Below, piece by piece: positions 1 through 5,943 of a DNA stretch of 64,000 nucleotides (its first letter is position 1; each line of letters starts with the position of its first letter). The notes beneath the pieces are model-generated. The model saw only the letters and a list, made by a program, of their open reading frames with translations. It ran no database searches and was not told where the DNA came from. A program made the position numbers and the translations under genes. Source of the DNA: Hyphomicrobiales bacterium (GTDB taxonomy: Bacteria > Pseudomonadota > Alphaproteobacteria > Rhizobiales > Rhizobiaceae). The stretch is from contig UCII01000005.1 of assembly GCA_900472485.1 (NCBI GenBank), positions 1 to 64,000 on the forward strand. The letters are read 5' to 3'.

Positions 1-24
1 CTACGCACTTTTCCTGGAATAGCT

Positions 25-501
25 CTAATTCGGCCTGCTATCGTCTCCCTCGACATAGAGCTTGAGGTTGTCGAAGCCGATTTCCGTACCCATCAGCCGC
101 GAGCCGTTGTCGCTGTAGCCGTCGAGGAAAACGACCTGTTCGGTAAAGGTCATCTTCGTGCCGCCGGGCTCGGGGGCGAAGCTGACTGTTGCCAGCGATA
201 CCGAGATTCTGACGTCGTCGAGCATCATGTCGAAGGCGTAAATGAAGCGCTCGTTCTGAACGACGTCGATATAGCGCGCCTGATAGGCATGCACGACGCC
301 ATCCGTGGAGGCAGTACGGTTGCTTTCGCTGCCGCCAGTGCGGAAATCGAGCTGGAAATCCAACTGCTTCCAATCATCATGACAGCCGAACCATTGCCGC
401 TTCTCCTCCGGTATTGCCCAGGCATTGAAGACCTTGGGCAATGGTGCTTTGAAATGACGCTCTATGGTGATCGTCGTATGATCTGTGGATCTTATGCTCA
501 T
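25..501 (-). CDS. SRPBCC (AHSA1-type) domain protein
   Basis: A 158-residue single-domain protein of the START/SRPBCC fold, AHSA1 branch. The N-terminal IERHFKAPLPKVFNAWAIPE segment is the usual first strand and helix, and the end of the domain reads TEIGFDNLKLYVEG, matching the C-terminal helix of this family. Such proteins form a hydrophobic cavity, but the ligand cannot be read from sequence. Its ATG overlaps the TGA of the ArsR gene upstream by four bases, so the two are translationally coupled. ArsR regulators next to AHSA1 proteins are a recurrent pair in proteobacteria. Family call is firm; function is unknown. Confidence 0.88.
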   Translation of the reverse strand: MSIRSTDHTTITIERHFKAPLPKVFNAWAIPEEKRQWFGCHDDWKQLDFQLDFRTGGSESNRTASTDGVVHAYQARYIDVVQNERFIYAFDMMLDDVRISVSLATVSFAPEPGGTKMTFTEQVVFLDGYSDNGSRLMGTEIGFDNLKLYVEGDDSRPN

Positions 502-842
502 TCGTCCGTCGTCTCCGTCGATGTATCAGTGAGAAAGAGGTCGAGGCGGTCGAAGGCCCTGTTCCAAGATGCCTTGCGCTCGGCGATCCAGCGCTCGATG
601 GCTGCCAGCGCCTCCTTGCGCAGGTGATAGGTGCGCACTCGTCCGGCCTTTTGCGACAGCACCAGTCCGCTCGTCTCAAGCACCTGCAGATGTTTCATCA
701 CAGTTGGCAGTGCCATGTCGAGCGGCTGTGCCAGTTCCGTGACTGAGGCCGGTCCACGTCCGAGCCGGTCGATCATGCCGCGCCGGCTCTGGTCGGAGAG
801 GGCCTGGAACATGCGGTCGAGCGCCTGTGTTTCCTCAAGCAT
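498..842 (-). CDS. ArsR-family winged-helix transcriptional regulator
   Basis: 114 residues when started at the ATG at 842 (MLEETQALDRMFQALSDQ); longer in-frame starts would lie inside the GST gene and lack a family-like N-terminus. The winged helix covers about residues 8-90: ALSDQSRRGMIDRL, then SVTELAQPLDMALPTVMKH as the recognition helix-turn-helix, then VLETSGLV and a wing with RVRTYHL. No CxC metal-binding motif is present, so a metal sensor is unlikely; it resembles the SdpR-like metal-independent branch. The start overlaps the end of the GST gene by 8 bases and the stop overlaps the SRPBCC start by 4. It probably autoregulates through the inverted repeats at 1554-1636 (inference). Confidence 0.9.
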   Translation of the reverse strand: MLEETQALDRMFQALSDQSRRGMIDRLGRGPASVTELAQPLDMALPTVMKHLQVLETSGLVLSQKAGRVRTYHLRKEALAAIERWIAERKASWNRAFDRLDLFLTDTSTETTDE

Positions 843-1527
843 TCGGCTTTCCCGGCCGGAACGGCGCCGGCAGCTTGTCGCTATATGGGTACATATGGAA
901 ATAAGGCATTGCTTCCTGCAGGACGCGGGCGAAGGAGGGGCGCTCAAGGAGGCGCCGATAATAGGCCTTCAGCCGGCCATGCTCCTCGCCGAAGGGAACG
1001 AGCGTTTCGGCGTAAAATAGGGCCGGTGCGGCGGCGCAATCCGCCATGGTCACATTGTCTCCGGTGATCCAAGTTTTTCCGTCCAGCTGTTTTTCGATCA
1101 TGCCATAAGCAGTGCGCAGCAAGGTCTCGGCTTCGGCGACGCTTTGCGGGCGTTGGTCCTGTTCCGCCCGGCGCACGTCGGCGACAATCGCTTGCATCGG
1201 CTCCTGCACATACAGGTCGAAAAAGCGATCCCAGAGCCTGACGCACAGGGCGTCCGAAAGTTCGGTCGGCAACAGCTGCGTTGCGCCGGGATAATGCCGG
1301 TCGAGATATTCGATGATGATACTGGTCTCGGGAACGGTGCTGTCGAGTGCTTCATCGCGCAGGACTGGAAACTTGGCGAGAGGCCAGAGGCGCACAAGCG
1401 AGGCGCGCGATTCCGCATTGCCGAGATCGATGATACGGCTTTTGAATGGCGTCCCGTTTTCATAGAGCGCCATCAACACCTTGTGGCAGAACGAGGCGAG
1501 GGGATGCTGGTAGAGAATAAGGGACAT
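835..1527 (-). CDS. Glutathione S-transferase family protein
   Basis: 230 residues. The N-terminal thioredoxin-like domain (about 1-80) begins SLILYQHPLASFCHKVLMAL, carrying the SxxxxKV pattern of the glutathione site, and continues through FPVLRDE and PETSIIIEYLD, the cis-Pro and gamma-glutamyl-binding SIII element. The all-helical C-terminal domain follows (about 90-205, with GKTWITGDNVTMADCAAAPALFY-type N-capping motif). GGAAAGG sits 7 nt before the ATG. It is the first gene of a coupled three-gene operon with ArsR and SRPBCC, suggesting a substrate-induced detoxification or xenobiotic response. Substrate unknown. Confidence 0.9.
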   Translation of the reverse strand: MSLILYQHPLASFCHKVLMALYENGTPFKSRIIDLGNAESRASLVRLWPLAKFPVLRDEALDSTVPETSIIIEYLDRHYPGATQLLPTELSDALCVRLWDRFFDLYVQEPMQAIVADVRRAEQDQRPQSVAEAETLLRTAYGMIEKQLDGKTWITGDNVTMADCAAAPALFYAETLVPFGEEHGRLKAYYRRLLERPSFARVLQEAMPYFHMYPYSDKLPAPFRPGKPNA

Positions 1528-1553
1528 GCGGCGACCTTTCCGATATCAAGGTT

Positions 1554-1591
1554 CGAGCTGATACTTACCAGAATGGCTAAGTATCAGCTCG
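1554..1591. promoter_or_regulatory. Inverted repeat 1 (proximal operator candidate)
   Basis: Perfect 14-bp arms, CGAGCTGATACTTA and its complement, separated by a 10-bp spacer (CCAGAATGGC). It begins 26 bp upstream of the GST start codon and its core ATAnTTA-N10-TAAnTAT is shared with the second repeat. Most likely a binding site for the ArsR protein of this operon (inference); it could also form an RNA hairpin in the leader. Confidence 0.6.
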
Positions 1592-1606
1592 CCGGTTGCC
1601 GCGCAA
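1578..1606 (-). promoter_or_regulatory. Candidate sigma70 promoter of the GST-ArsR-SRPBCC operon
   Basis: On the minus strand TTGCGC (1606-1601) is followed after exactly 17 nt by TACTTA (1583-1578). The -35 lies between the two inverted repeats and the -10 lies inside the right arm of the proximal one, so a bound repressor would block it. Predicted by eye only. Confidence 0.4.
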
Positions 1607-1608
1607 GG

Positions 1609-1636
1609 AAATAGTTATCCAAATGGGTAACTATTT
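1609..1636. promoter_or_regulatory. Inverted repeat 2 (distal operator candidate)
   Basis: AAATAGTTA and TAACTATTT flank a 10-bp spacer (TCCAAATGGG); counting the spacer, 12 of 13 positions are symmetric. Its centre is exactly 50 bp from the centre of repeat 1, i.e. the same face of the helix at about five turns, and both share ATAnTTA-N10-TAAnTAT. Confidence 0.6.
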
Positions 1637-1656
1637 TCGATGTGATGTATTTCGCC

Positions 1657-2481
1657 TCAATCGGCGAGACGACGGGCGATGACCAGATGACCCGGCGTCG
1701 GCTGGCCATCTTCCATGCGGACGTTGATGTCGGTGATTTCGACGAGTTCGAAGCCGGTCGCACTCAGCCGCTCGCGCACATAGGCTTCCGAATGGGCGAA
1801 GCGCTGATGCGGGCCGACCATATAGGGGCGTCCGGCCATGACCGCCTCAGGCAGGGTTTCCGAAGAGAAGATGAAGAGGCCACCTGGCGTCATGTTTTCG
1901 GCTGTGCCGAAGAAGAGAGGCTCCAGCGCGCCGAGATAGGGCAGGACATCCGTCGCGGTGATGAGATCGAAGGCATCCTCATCGTTGTCGTCGAGGAAAT
2001 CCTCGACCTCAGCGACGAAGAGTGTCTCGTAGATGTCCTTCTCATGGGCGACTTCGACCATGTTCTCGGAAATGTCGATGCCGGTGATATCCTCGACGAT
2101 ATCGCGCAGAGTGCCGCCCGTCAGCCCCGTGCCGCAGCCGAGGTCGAGCATGCGCTTGAAGGGGCCGAGGCCGAGGGCTTGCAGGCGCTGGCGAACGAGG
2201 ACTGGAACATGGTAGCCGAGCTGCTCCACCAGCACATCCTCGAAAACCTCAGCATGCTGATCGAAGAGCGTCTCGACATAGGCGTCCGGCGCCTTCACCG
2301 GCGTCTCGCCGCGGCCCATGGAGGCTATGCGGACGGCCGCGCCGCCATGGTCTTCGGGGTCGAGGGCCAGCACCTTCTCATAGGCCTGAACCGCAGCGTC
2401 GATATCGCCCGCCTTCTCCAGTTCCAGTGCCCGGTTATAGGCTTCCGCAAGCGCGTCTTCGTCGATCTTCTTCTTTGCCAT
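1657..2481 (-). CDS. Class I SAM-dependent methyltransferase with N-terminal TPR-like segment
   Basis: 274 residues from the ATG at 2481 (MAKKKIDEDALAEAYNRALE); an in-frame upstream ATG at 2499 is less like relatives. Residues about 12-45 form a TPR-like helical pair (ALELEKAGDIDAAVQAYEKV). The Rossmann methyltransferase domain follows, with SAM motif I MLDLGCGTGLTGG at about 111-123, an acidic GIDISENMVEVA motif, and the TATDVLPYLG post-motif region. This architecture is found in a family of predicted TPR-methyltransferases in Rhizobiales. Substrate unknown. It lies upstream of the GST operon on the same strand but is separated from it by 129 bp containing a promoter. Confidence 0.88.
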   Translation of the reverse strand: MAKKKIDEDALAEAYNRALELEKAGDIDAAVQAYEKVLALDPEDHGGAAVRIASMGRGETPVKAPDAYVETLFDQHAEVFEDVLVEQLGYHVPVLVRQRLQALGLGPFKRMLDLGCGTGLTGGTLRDIVEDITGIDISENMVEVAHEKDIYETLFVAEVEDFLDDNDEDAFDLITATDVLPYLGALEPLFFGTAENMTPGGLFIFSSETLPEAVMAGRPYMVGPHQRFAHSEAYVRERLSATGFELVEITDINVRMEDGQPTPGHLVIARRLAD

Positions 2482-2591
2482 GAGTGACAGCCCTTCCATT
2501 CGTCACGCAGGCATTAAGGCGCTTGATCGGCTTTTGCAATGCTTGCCGTCTCGCCCAATCGGCGCACCGGTGTGCCAAAGGCTCAACGCGG

Positions 2592-2858
2592 CTAGTGCAG
2601 GATGAATTCGCCCTTCACAGCTCGCCATTCGGTCGCTGAAATCAGCTTGCGATGGACATAGCGCACGGAATGCAGCGGGCCATCCAGCGTTTCCTGCCAG
2701 AATTTCAAGAAGCCGCGCATTTCCGGGAAGTTCGGGGCGAGATCATAATCCTGCCAGATATAGGTCTGCAGGAATTGCGGATGATCGGGCAGGCGGTAGA
2801 AGATCTGCGCCGTCGTCAACCCATAACCCTGCAACTGCTTTTGCATGTCGTTATGCAT
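2592..2858 (-). CDS. usg: Usg family protein
   Basis: A complete 88-residue protein of the Usg family, recognised by the core TAQIFYRLPDHPQFLQTY, WQDYDLAPNFPEMRGFLKFW and the C-terminal SVRYVHRKL. Usg was originally described as an open reading frame upstream of trp genes; its biochemical role is not known. Here there is no trp gene; it sits downstream of the amino-acid ABC permease genes on the same strand, 185 bp after the hisM-like stop. GAGAAAG lies a few bases before the ATG. Confidence 0.85.
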   Translation of the reverse strand: MHNDMQKQLQGYGLTTAQIFYRLPDHPQFLQTYIWQDYDLAPNFPEMRGFLKFWQETLDGPLHSVRYVHRKLISATEWRAVKGEFILH

Positions 2859-3009
2859 GAGCTTTCTCTTTCCGTTCCCATTCTTGTTCGTGACTCATGG
2901 TCACTCAAATATGGAAACAGGAGATGGTAAACTCAAGCTTTATAAAAATGTCATGAAGGAAATTTATTCACAGAAATCAATGCATTAGCAGCGACTGTAT
3001 GGGAGTGCT

Positions 3010-3039
3010 GCCAAGGCTGCGCCCAGGCGCAGCCTTGGC
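3010..3039 (-). terminator. Hairpin after the ABC permease genes
   Basis: A perfect 13-bp stem (GCCAAGGCTGCGC and its complement) with a 4-nt loop begins 5 nt after the permease stop codon. No T-run follows on the minus strand, so it may be a factor-dependent terminator or a 3'-end stabiliser rather than a classical intrinsic terminator. Confidence 0.55.
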
Positions 3040-3043
3040 GGGA

Positions 3044-3874
3044 TCAGCGCTTGAGGTGCCGTGTCAGCCCGCGTTCCATCCATGCCCAGCCGTTTCGCAT
3101 GAGTTCGACGATCACGAGATAGAAGATCGCCGCCCAGAGATAGATCTGGTAGTCGTAGGTCCGCGAGAAGGCGTAGCGTGTTTCGCCCATCAGGTCTAAG
3201 ACCGTGATAATGGAAACGGTTGCCGAACTCTTGATCAGCAGAATGATCTCATTGCCATAGGGGCGCAGCGCCACGATGAGCGCCTGGGGAATGATAATCT
3301 TGCGGAAGGCAATCCAGGTATGGATACCAAGCGCACTGGCCGCTTCCCGCTGGCCTTTCGGCACGCTCTGAATGGCGCCCCGGACGATTTCCGTCTGATA
3401 GGCGGCCGTATTCAACGTCATGGCGAAGACGCCGCAATAGAAGGGGTCCTTGAAGAACCACCAGAGGCCGACATCCTCGAAAAACCAGCGAAAGCTCGGA
3501 AAGCCGTAATAGACCATGAAAATCTGCGCCAGCAGCGGCGTGCCGCGAAACAGATAGACATAGCAATAGGTCAGCGTGCTCAGAAATTTGTTGCTCGACA
3601 TGCGGGCGAAAGCCAGCGGTATCGAGAGGATCGCGCCTAGGATAAAGGATGTGGCGACCAGCTCGACGGTGATCCAGAGACCGTTGCGAAGCCTGGGTCC
3701 ATATGTCATGACCTTATCGAGATCCCAGCCGAAGACGATCATTGCCAGCAGCGAAATACCGAGAATGGCCCAGAGGGTCAGAAAGAAATAACCGGCGATA
3801 CGCGCCTTGGACAGCTTCGTGACCGTCTTCGGGGGTGCCGGCTGCGCGGCGATCAGAACTTCAGCATGGCTCAT
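3044..3874 (-). CDS. Polar amino acid ABC transporter permease (HisM-like)
   Basis: 276 residues with an N-terminal cytoplasmic segment, first membrane helix at about 27-48 (GYFFLTLWAILGISLLAMIVF), and the inner-membrane permease domain from about 60. The EAA loop, where the ATPase docks, reads EAASALGIHTWIAFRKIIIPQAL near residues 178-200. Its ATG overlaps the TGA of the HisQ-like gene by four bases, so the two permeases are made as a pair. The family imports lysine/arginine/ornithine, octopine or nopaline-type substrates with a periplasmic binding protein (here at 4793-5575). No ATPase gene follows; usg does. Confidence 0.92.
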   Translation of the reverse strand: MSHAEVLIAAQPAPPKTVTKLSKARIAGYFFLTLWAILGISLLAMIVFGWDLDKVMTYGPRLRNGLWITVELVATSFILGAILSIPLAFARMSSNKFLSTLTYCYVYLFRGTPLLAQIFMVYYGFPSFRWFFEDVGLWWFFKDPFYCGVFAMTLNTAAYQTEIVRGAIQSVPKGQREAASALGIHTWIAFRKIIIPQALIVALRPYGNEIILLIKSSATVSIITVLDLMGETRYAFSRTYDYQIYLWAAIFYLVIVELMRNGWAWMERGLTRHLKR

Positions 3875-4674
3875 CGATGGACCTCCGCACGTTTAGCCCA
3901 TCGATCGAGATAGAAGAGGCCGACGGAAGAGATGACGGCCAGCGTCAGATAAAACAGGCAGGCGATGGAATAGAAGGTGAAGGGCGCCTTGGTGGCACGG
4001 ACGGCGATCCCTGTCTGCCTGATGATGTCGGCGAGACCGATGATGGACACGTAAGACGTATCCTTCAGCAGGTTCATCCAGAGGTTCCCGAGATTTGGCA
4101 GGGAAATACGCACGAGTTGCGGCACGATGATAAGCCGCATGGTTCGGGCCCTGTGGAATCCAAGGGCGTCGCCTGCCTCATACTGGCCTTTGGGAATGGC
4201 CTTGAAGGCAGAGAGGAGGACTTCCGAGCAATAGGCGGAAAAGACGATTGCCAGCGCCACCATGCCGGCCGCGAAGGCATTGATTTCAACGGGTCCGTTA
4301 TAACCGAATTTGGCGAGCACGGACTGCAAGAGGATCTGCATGCCATAGTAGATGATGAAGAGCGTCAGCAGCTCCGGCAGACCACGGAAAATCGTCGTGA
4401 AGACACCGGCGGCGAGCCGCAGCGATTTCTCTTCAGATTGCTGCGCGAGCGCCACGAAGAAGCCGATGACGATGCCAAGCGGCAGCGTTAGAACCGAAAC
4501 GGTGATGGTAATCTTCAACCCGCCGGCAAGCTCATCGCCCCATCCTGTGTCACCGCAGGCGAGCATCGTATTCTGACCGAACAGAGTGAACAGTCCGGCC
4601 GGACCACATAACGGGTCAAAAATCGTACTCAACCAGGTCCACAAGGAACCAAGGGCGGAAAACAATCCGCTCAT
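3871..4674 (-). CDS. Polar amino acid ABC transporter permease (HisQ-like)
   Basis: 267 residues. After a periplasm-facing N-terminus with two cysteines (FDPLCGPAG, LACGDTGWG), the permease domain starts near residue 50 with LAGGLKITITVSVLTLPLGI. The ATPase-docking EAA loop reads YEAGDALGFHRARTMRLII. GGGGAAA precedes the ATG. It is the second gene of the binding protein-HisQ-HisM cluster, 118 bp downstream of the binding-protein stop, with a terminator-like hairpin in that gap that should lower permease relative to binding-protein expression. Confidence 0.92.
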   Translation of the reverse strand: MSGLFSALGSLWTWLSTIFDPLCGPAGLFTLFGQNTMLACGDTGWGDELAGGLKITITVSVLTLPLGIVIGFFVALAQQSEEKSLRLAAGVFTTIFRGLPELLTLFIIYYGMQILLQSVLAKFGYNGPVEINAFAAGMVALAIVFSAYCSEVLLSAFKAIPKGQYEAGDALGFHRARTMRLIIVPQLVRISLPNLGNLWMNLLKDTSYVSIIGLADIIRQTGIAVRATKAPFTFYSIACLFYLTLAVISSVGLFYLDRWAKRAEVHR

Positions 4675-4730
4675 GCTGTATTTCCCCTAGCGGCTTTTGC
4701 CGCGTTTCTGCTTATATTCTTCTCGTTGTC

Positions 4731-4764
4731 AAACAAAAACGGCGGAAGGGCAAGCTTCCGCCGT
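4731..4764 (-). terminator. Intrinsic terminator/attenuator between binding protein and permeases
   Basis: On the minus strand a perfect 10-bp stem (ACGGCGGAAG with its complement, 6-nt loop) is followed directly by TTTTTGTTT. It lies 28 bp after the binding-protein stop and before the permease start. A partly read-through terminator at this position is the known way such operons make excess binding protein. Confidence 0.75.
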
Positions 4765-4792
4765 CGTCTTTTCCCAGGGAATCGACGGGCGA

Positions 4793-5575
4793 TCAATCGC
4801 CGTAGACGTCGAAATCGAAATACTTGTCCTGGATCTTCTTGTAGGTGCCGTCGGCGCGGATCGCGGCGATCGCGGCGTTCAGCTTATCCTTGAGGGCTGT
4901 ATCGCCCTTGCGGATGGCAATGCCCGCACCGACGCCGTTGATGACCGGGTCGCTTTTCAGCGTGCCGAGCATCTTGCAGCAATTACCTGCATCGGACTTC
5001 ACCCATTCGGACAGCACGACGACGTCATCGATGGCTGCATCGATGCGGCCGTTGCTGAGGTCGAGCTTGTATTCATCGGCCGACGGATAGAGCTTGAGTT
5101 CGGCATCCTTCAGGTGGGCAGACGCATAGTTGGCATGGGTCGTGGAGGACTGTGCGCCGATCGTCTTGCCCTTCAGGGCTTCGTCGGTCGCTTCCTTGAG
5201 CGCGGAGTCCTTCGGAACAGCGATTGCCGGCGGCGTGTTGTAGATCTTGTTGGTGAAGTCGACGATCTTCTCGCGCTCGGGCGTGATCGACATGGACGAG
5301 ATGATCGCGTCGAACTTCTTGGCCTGCAGGGCCGGAATGATGCCGTCGAAATCCTGGTTCACGAAGGTGCACTTGACCTTCATCTGATCGCAAAGCGCAT
5401 TGGTTATATCGATGTCGAAGCCGATGAACTTGCCGCCGGCGTCAAGCGATTCGAAAGGCGGGTAGGTCGCGTCCGTGCCGAAGACGATCGTGTCGCCGTC
5501 GGCAAGTGCCGCACCGGCGACGAGCGACATTGCGGCGAAGGACGCGGCGGCAAGAAGACGAGTGGAGATGCGCAT
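4793..5575 (-). CDS. Periplasmic amino acid-binding protein (SBP family 3)
   Basis: 260 residues from the ATG at 5575, which is preceded by GAGAGGG; longer in-frame starts run through non-family sequence. The signal peptide is about residues 1-25 (MRISTRLLAAASFAAMSLVAG...ALA). The mature protein has the family 3 pattern: IVFGTDATYPPFESLDAGGKFIGFDIDI, then IIPALQAKKFDAIISSMSITPERE, matching lysine/arginine/ornithine and octopine/nopaline binding proteins. A cysteine pair (CDQMKVKC) is typical of LAO-type proteins. First gene of the importer cluster. Exact ligand not assignable, basic amino acid or opine likely. Confidence 0.92.
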   Translation of the reverse strand: MRISTRLLAAASFAAMSLVAGAALADGDTIVFGTDATYPPFESLDAGGKFIGFDIDITNALCDQMKVKCTFVNQDFDGIIPALQAKKFDAIISSMSITPEREKIVDFTNKIYNTPPAIAVPKDSALKEATDEALKGKTIGAQSSTTHANYASAHLKDAELKLYPSADEYKLDLSNGRIDAAIDDVVVLSEWVKSDAGNCCKMLGTLKSDPVINGVGAGIAIRKGDTALKDKLNAAIAAIRADGTYKKIQDKYFDFDVYGD

Positions 5576-5943
5576 ATTGACCCTCTCTGTTGGTGGCCGG
5601 CAGCCGATTATTGTTTTTGGCAGACGGCTCGAGTGGAGCGGGCCGGTGGCCCGCCTTGCGGCGATATTCGTACTTTTTTTCTGGAAAATGCAACTGGAAT
5701 TACGAAGGCAATCTGCCTTTGCGCAATGCCGTCGCAATGCAAGCCCGCCACAGGGAAATCTGAACGAAAACCATCCGCTGCGTTCAGCCAGGGTTAATTG
5801 CGGCAACCTAATAGTGCGGGAACATATAGCGGCTTGCCGCGATTCAGCCTCATGAGAACCGAAAATTGGCCGGGTTCCTGAGGCAATCGCCTTGCCGCTG
5901 AGATTCGCAATTCGGCGGACAAAGATCATAAGAGGAGACCCCT
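5576..5943. other. Divergent intergenic region, importer / OmpA-family gene
   Basis: 368 bp between two divergent starts. Besides the possible promoter above, it holds an 11-bp-period direct repeat of CGCAATGC (5722-5729 and 5733-5740), the spacing used by several tandem-binding response regulators. AGGAGA precedes the OmpA-family start. No convincing small gene. Confidence 0.4.
5664..5693 (-). promoter_or_regulatory. Possible promoter of the amino acid importer
   Basis: Minus-strand TTGCAT (5693-5688) and GAATAT (5669-5664) are 18 nt apart, giving a leader of roughly 80 nt before the binding-protein ATG. Hand-picked and weak. Confidence 0.3.

Noticed and set aside
4697..5797. 366-residue open frame opposite the amino acid binding protein
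   Set aside because: Antisense artefact of codon bias; the sense gene has a signal peptide and family motifs.
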